A DNA stretch of 64,000 nucleotides. It comes from Nocardioides panacis (GTDB lineage: Bacteria > Actinomycetota > Actinomycetes > Propionibacteriales > Nocardioidaceae). Under the pieces are notes generated by a model, which saw only the letters and a list, made by a program, of their open reading frames with translations, searched no databases and had not been told where the DNA came from. The translations under genes were made by a program, and so were the position numbers. This document shows, one piece after another, positions 18,473 through 26,323 of this stretch. The stretch is from the NCBI RefSeq assembly GCF_019039255.1, contig NZ_CP077062.1:1-64000 (forward strand), written 5' to 3'. How positions within the stretch are numbered: position 1 is the first letter of the stretch; the number at the start of each line of letters is the position of its first letter.

Positions 18473-19680
18473 CCAGCTGGTCCTTGGCCAGGGCGACGAC
18501 GCCCCCGTCACTGACCGTGGAAGCCGCGCCGCCGGTCCTCCTCGACGTCGACCCCGATCACCATCCCGTCGGGGACGATCACGTTCTTGTCCAGGATCGC
18601 GTTGCGGACGATCGCCCCGCGACCGATCGTGACGTTGTCGAAGATGACGCTGCGCTCGACCTTCGCGCCCGCTCCGACGTACACGTTGCTGCCGATCACC
18701 GAGCTGTCGACGTTGGCGCCGGACACGATGGAGCCGCCGCAGACGATCGTGTCGCGGGCGAACGCGTTCTCGACGAACTTGGCGCCGGGCAGCTGCGGGT
18801 GCGAGGTGAAGATCGGCCAGTCGGTGTTGTAGAGGTTGAAGATCGGCTCGACGGAGACCAGGTCGAGGTGCGCCTCGTGGTAGGAGTCGAGCGTTCCCAC
18901 GTCGCGCCAGTAGTCCCGGTCGCGGTCGGTCGCGCCGGGCACGACGTTGTCCTTGAAGTCGTAGACGCAGGCCTTCTGCTGCCCGACGAGCATCGGGATG
19001 ATGTCGCCGCCCATGTCGTGCCGGGAGTTCGGGTCGGCCGCGTCCTTCTCCAACGCGTCGACCAGGACGTCGGTGGAGAACACGTAGTTGCCCATCGAGG
19101 CGAACACCTCGTCGGGGGAGTCCGCGAGCCCGGGCGGGTCGGCCGGCTTCTCCAGGAACTCCTCGATCGTGAGCCCGTCGGCCGCGGCCTTGATCACGCC
19201 GAACTGGTAGGCCTCCTTGCGCGGCACCCGGATGCCCGCGACGGTGACGCCGGCGCCGGACTCGACGTGCGCCCGGACCATCTGCGAGGCGTCCATCCGG
19301 TAGACGTGGTCCGCGCCGAACACCACGATGATGTCCGGGTGCGCGTCGTTGATCAGGTTCATCGACTGGTAGATCGCGTCGGCGCTGCCGAGGTACCACT
19401 GCGGGCCGCGCCGCTGCTGGGCCGGCACCGGGGTGACGAAGTTGCCGAGCAGCGTCGACATCCGCCAGGTCACCGAGATGTGCCGGTCGAGCGAGTGCGA
19501 CTTGTACTGCGTCAGCACGGCGCACTGCAGGTAGCCGGCATTGACCAGGTTCGACAGCGCGAAGTCGATCAGCCGGTAGCTGCCGCCGAACGGCACCGCG
19601 GGCTTGGCCCGGTCCAGAGTCAACGGCATCAGCCGCTTGCCTTCGCCGCCCGCCAGGACGATCCCCAACACCTTCGGCAT
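18462..19680 (-). CDS. glgC: Glucose-1-phosphate adenylyltransferase (apparent 3' frameshift)
   Basis: About 405 residues after repair. It makes ADP-glucose from ATP and glucose-1-phosphate for glycogen synthesis. [19 protein letters not shown] is the nucleotide loop; [10 protein letters not shown] holds a metal/catalytic aspartate; a left-handed beta-helix ([15 protein letters not shown]...) closes the protein. As written, a stop occurs at 18508 after RRGFHGQ. Removing one base from the GG at 18519-18520 gives [22 protein letters not shown], the usual GlgC tail, ending at 18462. It is divergent from the glycogen synthase gene. Confidence 0.95.
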
Positions 19681-19771
19681 GTGCAGTGCTCCTGTCCGCC
19701 CTTGGAACCTGGAACTTCCGTGTTCGGCTCGACCCTAGGGCCTTGCCGGTCGCACGCACTAGATTGCGGCC

Positions 19772-20935
19772 ATGCGAGCAGCCATCCTGACCCGAGAGTT
19801 CCCGCCCGACGTGTACGGCGGCGCCGGCGTGCACGTCGACTTCCTCGTCCGGGAGCTCCGCAAGCTCATCGACGTCGACGTGCACTGCATGGGCGAGCCG
19901 CGCGACGGCGCCACCGCGCACACCGAGAAGGAGGAGCGGCTCGCCGGCGCGAACGCGGCCCTCCAGGTGCTGTCCACCGACGTGGCGATGACCGCGGGGA
20001 TCGGGGCCGCCGGCTCGGTCGACGTCGTGCACTCGCACACGTGGTACGCCAACATGGCCGGGCACTGGGCCAAGCTGCTCTACGACGTCCCGCACGTCGT
20101 CACCGCGCACAGCCTGGAGCCGCAACGGCCTTGGAAGGCCGAGCAGCTCGGCGGCGGCTACCGGATCAGCTCCTGGGCGGAGCGCACCGCCTACGAGGCG
20201 GCCGACGCCGTGGTGGCGGTCAGCAACGGCATGAAGGCCGACATCCTCGCGTCGTACCCCGCGCTCGACCCGGGCAAGCTGCACGTCGTCTACAACGGCA
20301 TCGACACCGACTTCTACCGGCCCGACCCGGACACCTCCGTGCTGGAGCGGATCGGGGTCGACCTGACCCGGCCGTACGTCGCCTTCGTCGGGCGGATCAC
20401 CCGGCAGAAGGGCGTGCCGCACCTGCTGCGCGCCGGCCTCGCCTTCGACCGCGACCTGCAGATCGTGCTGCTGGCCGGTGCGGCCGACACCCCGGAGCTC
20501 AAGGCCGAGACGGACGCGCTGATCGCCGACCTGCGGGCCGAGCGCGACGGGGTGTTCGTGGTGTCCGAGATGCTGCCGCGCGACCAGGTCCGCCAGGTGC
20601 TCACCGGCGCGCTGGCGTTCCTGTGCCCCTCGGTCTACGAGCCGCTCGGCATCGTCAACCTCGAGGCGATGGCGTGCGAGACGGCCGTCGTGGCCAGCAA
20701 CGTGGGCGGCATCCCCGAGGTCGTCGTCGACGGCGAGACCGGGGTGGTCGTGGCCTACGACGCCGACGACGCGAAGGGTTTCGAGCGGGGCATCGCCGAG
20801 GGGGTGAACCGGCTCGCGGCCGACCCGGAGCTGGCCGCTCGGTTCGGCCGGGCGGGCCGGGAGCGGGCGGTGTCGTCCTTCGCCTGGGACGCGATCGCCG
20901 AGCAGACGGTGCGGCTGTACGAGTCGCTGCGCTGA
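19772..20935 (+). CDS. glgA: Actinobacterial GlgA/GlgM-type glycogen (maltose-1-phosphate) synthase
   Basis: 387 residues, a GT4 enzyme of the short actinobacterial type. Motifs: REFPPDVYGGAGVH with the N-terminal glycine loop, VAFVGRITRQKGV, and CPSVYEPLGIVNLEAMA with the E...E donor site. It uses ADP-glucose from the adjacent glgC product. The M. tuberculosis homologue (GlgM, Rv1212c) mainly forms maltose-1-phosphate for the GlgE route, so that activity is plausible; the two cannot be told apart from sequence alone. It is divergent from glgC across 91 bp. Confidence 0.92.
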   Translation: MRAAILTREFPPDVYGGAGVHVDFLVRELRKLIDVDVHCMGEPRDGATAHTEKEERLAGANAALQVLSTDVAMTAGIGAAGSVDVVHSHTWYANMAGHWAKLLYDVPHVVTAHSLEPQRPWKAEQLGGGYRISSWAERTAYEAADAVVAVSNGMKADILASYPALDPGKLHVVYNGIDTDFYRPDPDTSVLERIGVDLTRPYVAFVGRITRQKGVPHLLRAGLAFDRDLQIVLLAGAADTPELKAETDALIADLRAERDGVFVVSEMLPRDQVRQVLTGALAFLCPSVYEPLGIVNLEAMACETAVVASNVGGIPEVVVDGETGVVVAYDADDAKGFERGIAEGVNRLAADPELAARFGRAGRERAVSSFAWDAIAEQTVRLYESLR

Positions 20936-21018
20936 TCCGGCGGTCTGGACCACTCCGTCCTGCCAGACGGGGTGAGAAGTGCGGATCGTCCGCTGACCGG
21001 ACGCTCGGCGCGGAGATT

Positions 21019-21051
21019 TAACGGCCGGTCCGGTCGTCCGGCTTGCCGTTA
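21019..21051. terminator. Hairpin downstream of glgA
   Basis: TAACGGC (21019-21025) and GCCGTTA (21045-21051) pair perfectly around an inner CCGG/CCGG stem. It lies 84 bp after the glgA stop and about 105 bp before the epimerase start. There is no T-run, so it may be an intrinsic terminator of the GC-rich type or a regulatory palindrome. Confidence 0.4.
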
Positions 21052-21157
21052 TCAGTCCGTTACCCGACACTGAGGCGGTCAGGGCGACGCCGCGATGCAC
21101 CGTTCGCGCGTCGTCGACCCGGGTCCGGGGGGACCTCAGACCGCGAAAGGTCCTCGT

Positions 21158-22073
21158 ATGAGGGTGGCTGTCACCGGCGCCACGGGCGTCATCGGCTCTG
21201 TCGTCGTGCCCTTCCTGGTCTCCTCCGGCCACGACGTGGTCGGCCTCGCCCGCACGCCGGAGAAGGCCCGCTTCCTGGAGGCGCTGGGTGCCTCGGCGGC
21301 CCGCACCACCCTGTTCGACGGCGACGGCCTGGCCGCGATGTTCGACGGCGCCGACGCGGTCTGCAACCTGGCCACGCACATCCCGATCGGGCTGTCCGGC
21401 CTGCGGCCCGGGGCGTGGCGGGTCAACGACCGGCTGCGCACCGAGGGCGTACGTCGCGTGGTGGAGGCCGCGCGCGAGGCGGGCGTCCGCCGGGTCGTGC
21501 AGGAGAGCGTCTCGTTCCTCTACGCCGACCAGGGCGACGAGTGGGTCGCGGAGGACTCCCCGCTCGCGATCACCCGGGCCACCGAGCCGGCGTCGGTGGG
21601 GGAGTCGCACGTCCAGGAGTACGCCTGCGGCTCGCGCACCGGCGTCGTGCTGCGGCTGGGCACGATCATCGGCGACGACCCGATGACCCGCTTCCAACTG
21701 CGCTCCCTCCGGCACGGACGCCCGATCGGCCTCGGCTCGCCGGAGGGCTGGGCGCACGTCGTGCACACCGACGACCTCGCCGGGGCGGTGCTCGCCGCGC
21801 TGAGCGCGCCGAGCGGGGTCTACAACGTCGGCGCCGAGCCGGTCCGCCGCTTCGAGATGGTCGCCGGTTTCGCGGCGCACGCCGGGCGCGAGAGCATCGA
21901 CTTCCATGGGACCCCTGCTGCACCGCGTCGGCGGTGCCCGCCTCGAGCCGTTGGCCCGGTCGCTGCGCGTGAGCTCGGACCACTTCACCGCCTCGACGGG
22001 GTGGAGCCCGCAGCGCGCCAAGTTCGACTCGACCTGGTTCGACTCCGCGAGACCCAGCGAGACGCTGCGATGA
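21158..22073 (+). CDS. NAD(P)-dependent epimerase/dehydratase family protein (apparent frameshift)
   Basis: About 304 residues from ATG 21158. The Rossmann motif VAVTGATGVIGSVVVPFL opens an extended short-chain dehydrogenase, and VVQESVSFLYAD occupies the active-site region. The usual YxxxK is not clearly present (VGESHVQEYA), so catalysis may be atypical. The frame breaks at the CC pair 21904-21905 (CTTCCATG). Deleting one C restores ESIDFMGPLLHRVGGARLE through a TGA at 22071-22073 that overlaps the next ATG. Confidence 0.8.
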
Positions 22074-22277
22074 GCCCGACGCCCGACCCCGACGAGCGGC
22101 CGGTCCCGGCCACCCCCGAGCTGTCGGAGGCGGAACGGCGCCGGCGTCGTGCGCTGGTGTTCGGGGACGTGCTGCCGGACAGCACCCGCGACGAGCGCGG
22201 CGACGAGGGTGAGGGCGAGCCGCGCGAGGGCAGCGACGAGTGGTTCCGCCGTCAGGTCCCCCCCGCACCACGGCTGA
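22070..22277 (+). CDS. Small charged hypothetical protein (apparent frameshift)
   Basis: About 68 residues starting at ATG 22070, coupled to the epimerase stop (ATGA). It is rich in Asp, Glu and Arg (ELSEAERRRRRALVFGDVLP), probably soluble and partly disordered. The ending WFRRQVPPHHG followed by TGA appears only after removing one base from the C7 run 22258-22264. Small proteins with a similar WFRRQVPPHH end are, from memory, common in Nocardioides. Function unknown. Confidence 0.6.
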
Positions 22278-22283
22278 GCCGTC

Positions 22284-22469
22284 CTACTCGCGGGCGATCC
22301 GGGCGAGGTCCGCGGTCAGGTCCATCACGAGCTCGACGGTGTGCAGCACGCCCAGCACCACCGCCACCAGGACCGTCGACCCCACCCGGAGCCAGACCTC
22401 CTCCTCGGTCAGCCCGGTCCCGTCGGCCACGGCACGGACGATCTGGTGGGTACGGCTGGTCGGGCTCAC
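22284..22469 (-). CDS. Small single-helix membrane protein
   Basis: 61 residues from GTG 22469, chosen because GGAGG lies 7 nt upstream. The N-terminal half is helical and acidic (QIVRAVADGTGLTEEEVWLRVG); the C-terminal half has one membrane segment (STVLVAVVLGVLHTVELVM). It is convergent with the small charged gene; the two stops are 6 bp apart. Function unknown. Confidence 0.55.
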   Translation of the reverse strand: MSPTSRTHQIVRAVADGTGLTEEEVWLRVGSTVLVAVVLGVLHTVELVMDLTADLARIARE

Positions 22470-22614
22470 GGTGTCGCCTCCGGGACGGGCGGATGGTCGC
22501 CGACCACCCTCTCCCGCCCGGGCCGGCCCCACCTCACCCCCTGCGGACGACCCGCCAGAGTCGCCGGGTGGGCGGGAGGTTGACGCGGACGCGGAGGCTG
22601 CCGAGAGTGGAGAC

Positions 22615-22986
22615 ATGATCCGTCTTCTCTCTCACATGCCGGCCGGCGTGCTCGGGCTGGAGGCGGTCGACGACGTGGAGAAGGAGGACTACGAGAACGT
22701 CGTCGTCCCCGCGATCGAGGCGGCCGTCGCGGAGCACGGCAAGGTCCGCCTCGTCTACGTCCTCGGGCCGGAGTTCGACGACTACGAGGGCGAGGCCGTC
22801 TGGGAGGACCTCAAGCTCGGCGCGCGGCACCCGACGGCGTTCGAGCGGATGGCCGTCGTGACCGATGCGCGCTGGGCCGGGCCGGCGATCAAGGTGCTCA
22901 GCCTGCTGTGGCCGGGGCAGGCGCGCGCGTTCCCGTTCGCCGACCTGGAGGCCGCGAAGCGCTGGGCCGCCGAGGACGCCGGCTGA
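22615..22986 (+). CDS. SpoIIAA-like (STAS-fold) protein
   Basis: 123 residues from ATG 22615 with a GGAG site. The sequence (MPAGVLGLEAVDDVEKEDYENVVVP, RLVYVLGPEFDDYEGEAVWEDLKLG, FPFADLEAAKRWA) matches the SpoIIAA-like family of small cytosolic proteins, which resemble STAS/CRAL-TRIO folds and bind hydrophobic ligands. The biological role is not established. Confidence 0.8.
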   Translation: MIRLLSHMPAGVLGLEAVDDVEKEDYENVVVPAIEAAVAEHGKVRLVYVLGPEFDDYEGEAVWEDLKLGARHPTAFERMAVVTDARWAGPAIKVLSLLWPGQARAFPFADLEAAKRWAAEDAG

Positions 22987-22999
22987 CCCGGCGTGCCCG

Positions 23000-23416
23000 C
23001 TACGGGTTCGCCCAGTCCTCGCGGAGCCGCCTGCACAGCGCCCAGATCACCGCGACGTCCACGGCGATGATGGTCAGCGCCCACAGCGGGTAGTAGGGCA
23101 TGAACAGGAACTGGGTGAGCGCCGACAGCGCGGCCAGGAAGATGCCGGTGAAGAACGCCCAGGACTGGCCCGCGACGATCGCGATGCCGGTCGCCACGGC
23201 GAGCGCGCCGACCACGAGGTGGAACCACCCCCACACGGTCAGGTCGAACTCGTAGACGTACTGCGGCGTGGACGCGTAGACCTTGTCCTTGCGGACGGCG
23301 GAGACCCCTTCGAAGAACTGGAAGAGCCCCGCGGTGGCCAGGATGATCCCGCCGAAGAGCGAGACCCCGTGGGCCAGCCCGCTGCGGGCGAGGATGTCGT
23401 CGTCGGTGCTTGCCAT
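23000..23416 (-). CDS. DUF7144-type four-helix membrane protein
   Basis: 138 residues with four membrane helices (SLFGGIILATAGLFQFFEG, WFHLVVGALAVATGIAIV, FFTGIFLAALSALTQFLF, LWALTIIAVDVAVIWAL). The FQFFEG and WGWFHLVVGA motifs are typical of a widespread actinobacterial membrane family without known function. It stands alone, convergent with the SpoIIAA-like gene. Confidence 0.7.
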   Translation of the reverse strand: MASTDDDILARSGLAHGVSLFGGIILATAGLFQFFEGVSAVRKDKVYASTPQYVYEFDLTVWGWFHLVVGALAVATGIAIVAGQSWAFFTGIFLAALSALTQFLFMPYYPLWALTIIAVDVAVIWALCRRLREDWANP

Positions 23417-23511
23417 GGCGGTCCCCTTCGCTGCCGGCTCCCGACGCTAGGGGCGGTGGGGCGGCCCCGTCATCATCCGGGTCGGACGAGACCTGGGCGG
23501 CCGGTGGCGGG

Positions 23512-23899
23512 TCAGTCCCAGCCGGTGAGGGTCGAGGAGCTGCTGGCGCAGAACACCAGGCCCTCGGGGTCCTCCAGCACCGCCCACGTGTCCGGGTTCG
23601 CCAGCGTGTCCGGGTCCTGGCGGAACTCGACCAGGCGCGCCCCGAGCCCGGTCAGGCGGTCCACCTCGTCGGTGAGGGGTCCGTCGGTGACCACGTCCAG
23701 GTGGAGGCGGTTCTTCTGGGTCCGGGGCTCGGGGACCTTCATGGAAGTAGAGAGGAGCAGCCAGCCCGGCCGGGTCGCGCACCAGGAACTCCTCGGTGTT
23801 GCGCTCGACCACCTCGTAGGACAGCACCTGGGACCAGAACCCCGCCTGCCGGCCCGGCTCGGCGCAGTCCACGACGACCGCGAGCAGCGATGCCGACAC
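23512..23899 (-). CDS. VOC/glyoxalase-like domain protein (apparent frameshift)
   Basis: About 128 residues after repair. GTG 23899 is preferred because AGGAGG lies 8 nt upstream; GTG 23908 is the alternative. VVVDCAEPGRQAGFWSQVL opens the fold, and KNRLHLDVV provides a metal-type histidine. The frame breaks at the GG pair 23743-23744 (coding-strand context CTTCCATG); removing one base gives LYFMKVPEPRTQKNRLHLDV, the normal family sequence. Function unknown. Confidence 0.78.
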
Positions 23900-23932
23900 G
23901 ACGCCCACCTCCTGGCTGTCAGATGCCCCCCC

Positions 23933-24634
23933 TCACGCCATGCTGCCACCGCGGACCCGGGCCCGGAAGCCTGTCCCGCTCGCCTGCACGCGGGGCCGGA
24001 ACAGCAGCAGCGTCACCGCGGACAGCCAGACCAGCGCGAGCAGCAGCGCGGTCAGCACGTCGGTCAGGTGGTGGGCGCCCTGGTACATCCGGGCGGCCAT
24101 CGTGAGGACCGGGACGAGCGCGAGGAGCAGGGTGGCCGGGCGCGACACCCGGGTGAACGTCCAGAGCAGGAGCAGCAGCGTCCACACCACGGCCGTCGAC
24201 GTCATCGTGTGACCGGACGGGAAGCTGTGGTCCGGCACCAGCCCCTTGTCGAGGATCTCGACGGGCGGCCGGTCCCGCGGGTCGAGCTGGGTCGCGACGA
24301 GGTAGACGCCGAGCAGGCCGCCGTACCCGACGGCGACGAAGGCGAACGGCACCCAGGTCCGGCGCCACAGCGAGAAGCCGACGCCGAGCAGCAGCAGCGC
24401 GACGATGCCCGCGAGGGTGTCCCCGAGGAAGGTGCCCACCTCGGCCACCGTGTCGAGCGTCGGGGTGCGCTGGTCGGCGAACCAGCGAGCGAGGTCGTTC
24501 TCCCGGACGCCGACCGAGCCGGCCAGCGGGCCGGTGAGCAGCCGGCCGACGCCGACCACGGCGGCGCACAGCACCAGCCAGCAGGCGGCGAGCAGACCGG
24601 CCGTGCGTGCGGTGGAGGGCGCGGAGCGGTTCAG
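23933..24634 (-). CDS. PAP2-family membrane phosphatase
   Basis: About 233 residues with roughly six membrane helices. The phosphatase motifs are present: TQLDPRDRPP (C1-like), FPSGHTMTS (C2) and RMYQGAHHLTDVL (C3). No ATG or GTG lies before the first helix. A CTG at 24634 overlapping the mscL stop (CTGA) is the likely start; the next GTG at about 24577 would cut helix 1. Expected role: dephosphorylation of undecaprenyl pyrophosphate or another lipid phosphate on the outer membrane face. Overlaps mscL by 4 bp. Confidence 0.8.
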   Translation of the reverse strand: MNRSAPSTARTAGLLAACWLVLCAAVVGVGRLLTGPLAGSVGVRENDLARWFADQRTPTLDTVAEVGTFLGDTLAGIVALLLLGVGFSLWRRTWVPFAFVAVGYGGLLGVYLVATQLDPRDRPPVEILDKGLVPDHSFPSGHTMTSTAVVWTLLLLLWTFTRVSRPATLLLALVPVLTMAARMYQGAHHLTDVLTALLLALVWLSAVTLLLFRPRVQASGTGFRARVRGGSMA

Positions 24635-25029
24635 CTGAGACCGCCCCCGCCCCGGACGTTCGTGCTGCCGGCGCGACCGGCGAGCAGGTCGCGGATCTCG
24701 GTCAGCAGCGCGATGTCGGGTGCCGGGGGAGTGGGCTCCTCGCCCCTCGACATCCGCTCCTGCAGCTTGTTGTAGGGCGTCACGACCAGGAAGTAGACGA
24801 CCGCGGCCATGATCAGGAACGAGATCACGGCGGTCAGCCAGGCGCCGATCGAGATGCCGCCGGGGCTGTAGCTGGAGAAGTCCGGGGTGCCGCCCACCTT
24901 GCCGACGAGGTCCATGATCAGCGCGACGGTGGCGGTGACCACGGTGGCGAACGCCGCGCCGATGACGAACGCGACGGCGAGCTCCACCAGGTTGCCGCGC
25001 ATCACGAAGTCCTTGAAACCCTTGAGCAT
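24631..25029 (-). CDS. mscL: Large-conductance mechanosensitive channel
   Basis: 132 residues, normal length. The N-terminus LKGFKDFVMRGNLVELAVAFVIGAAF and first pore helix are classic MscL. A second helix (SFLIMAAVVYFLVV) and cytoplasmic helix (PDIALLTEIRDLL) follow. It opens under membrane tension during osmotic downshock. Its stop overlaps the presumed start of the PAP2 gene. The position next to the SAF and FmdB genes matches the mycobacterial arrangement. Confidence 0.95.
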   Translation of the reverse strand: MLKGFKDFVMRGNLVELAVAFVIGAAFATVVTATVALIMDLVGKVGGTPDFSSYSPGGISIGAWLTAVISFLIMAAVVYFLVVTPYNKLQERMSRGEEPTPPAPDIALLTEIRDLLAGRAGSTNVRGGGGLS

Positions 25030-25082
25030 GACTGTCTCCTCCGAGAAGGCCGAGGGGCTGGCTGGTGCGGACAGGCAGCACG

Positions 25083-25709
25083 CTAGCGGGTCAGCACCAC
25101 CGACAGGAATGCCGTGACCGAGGCCTGTGCGACGGTTGGGGCGGTGAGGTCCGGAACGCCGAGCACGACGAGCGCGCCCGAGGTGAGGCCGGGGGACTCC
25201 GGCCCGGCCCGCGGGATCGCCAGCACCGGTGCGTCCCGCCCCACGAGGCGTGCCGCCGAGTCGGACTGCGGGTCCGCCGCGAGCAGGTCGACGCGGTCCC
25301 CGACCCGCAGCAGGCGTACGGCGGCCGGGTCGCCGATCCGCACCGGGACCGCGACCAGCCCCGGGTAGCCGGCGAGCAGCGACCGGGTCACCAGCCGGGC
25401 GTCGGTGACCGCCTCGCCCGCGCGCACCGGCCCGGTCGTCGTACGCCCGACGGCTGCCGCGGCCGGGAGCACGCCCGCGGGCACGCTGCCCGGGTCGAAC
25501 GGGGTCCGGACCAGGTCACCGGACCGCACCACCGTGCCGGCAGGGAGGTCGCGCGCCGCGGTCAGCACGAGGGTGCGGGGCGGGGGAGGCGCCGCGTTGG
25601 CCTGCAGGGCCGCGGCCACCGCGACCGCCGCGCACAGCGCCGTGAGGGGACGGCGGTGGGTGAGCGCGACGCGACGCAGGCGGCGCAACGAGGCCGGGAG
25701 ACGGGGCAT
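25083..25709 (-). CDS. SAF-domain protein (CpaB/RcpC-like)
   Basis: 208 residues. A basic N-terminus and one membrane helix (LTALCAAVAVAAALQANA) are followed by an SAF domain (DLPAGTVVRSGDLVRTPFD...GRTTTGPVRAGEAVTDARL) and an RcpC-like C-terminal region. SAF/CpaB proteins assist Flp pilus assembly, but no pilus genes are nearby. It keeps its conserved place between mscL and the FmdB gene, so another envelope role is possible. Confidence 0.8.
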   Translation of the reverse strand: MPRLPASLRRLRRVALTHRRPLTALCAAVAVAAALQANAAPPPPRTLVLTAARDLPAGTVVRSGDLVRTPFDPGSVPAGVLPAAAAVGRTTTGPVRAGEAVTDARLVTRSLLAGYPGLVAVPVRIGDPAAVRLLRVGDRVDLLAADPQSDSAARLVGRDAPVLAIPRAGPESPGLTSGALVVLGVPDLTAPTVAQASVTAFLSVVLTR

Positions 25710-25784
25710 CGACCCAGGCTAGGAGCCCCGCCGGGACCGCGTCGGCCGTCGTCCACAGGGCCCGGGTCGGGTGGGACCGAGGGG

Positions 25785-26159
25785 TCAGGCGGCGCTGGGG
25801 GAGTTGCTGGACGAGGTCGCGGCGGACGTGTCCGACGACTTCTTCGACGACGAGCCGGCCGGGCTCGACTTCTCCGAGGACTTCTCCGATGCGGTGGAGG
25901 AGGACGAGTCGCCGCTGCTGCCGGAGTGGTCCGAGGTCGCGGGAGACTTCGGCGCGGAGCCGTTGCCGGCGGACTTGCCGTCGGTGCGGCTGTCGTTGCG
26001 GTAGAAGCCGGACCCCTTGAACACCACACCGACGGCGTTGAACACCTTGCGCAGGCGACCCTCGCAGACGGGGCACACGGTGAGTGCGTCGTCGGTGAAG
26101 CTCTGGAACTGCTCGAACGAGTGGGTGCACTCGGTGCAGGCGTACTGGTAGGTGGGCAC
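25785..26159 (-). CDS. FmdB-family zinc-ribbon protein with disordered Ser-rich tail (Ruc-like)
   Basis: 124 residues. MPTYQYACTECTHSFEQFQ and VCPVCEGRLRKVFN give two CxxC pairs of the FmdB zinc ribbon (residues 1-45). After VGVVFKGSGFYRNDSR the chain becomes almost entirely Ser/Lys/Gly/Ala and should be disordered. The M. tuberculosis Rv0991c protein in the equivalent position has the same design and was reported as a redox-regulated chaperone (Ruc). Orthology is inferred from this layout and motif match. Confidence 0.85.
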   Translation of the reverse strand: MPTYQYACTECTHSFEQFQSFTDDALTVCPVCEGRLRKVFNAVGVVFKGSGFYRNDSRTDGKSAGNGSAPKSPATSDHSGSSGDSSSSTASEKSSEKSSPAGSSSKKSSDTSAATSSSNSPSAA

Positions 26160-26323
26160 GGGTCCTCCACGGGATGCTCATACGTCGTCCCCGGGGGTCT
26201 CGACTGGCACTCCGGGGACTCGACTGCCAAGTATCGCAACGTCGGGACGATTCACAAACTTCCCGGCCGTGCCGCGTGGGGGCGCGGCGGGAGCGGGGGA
26301 CCGCAACAGGCACAATTGCCGCC

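Noticed and set aside
17234-22021. 1595-codon minus-strand open frame across glgC, glgA and the epimerase
   Set aside because: It is antisense or out of frame to four recognisable genes and has no family motifs of its own.
25771-26004. 77-codon acidic ORF on the plus strand inside the fmdB gene
   Set aside because: Its Asp/Glu/Ser repeats are simply the complement of the Ser-rich fmdB tail; there is no ribosome binding site.
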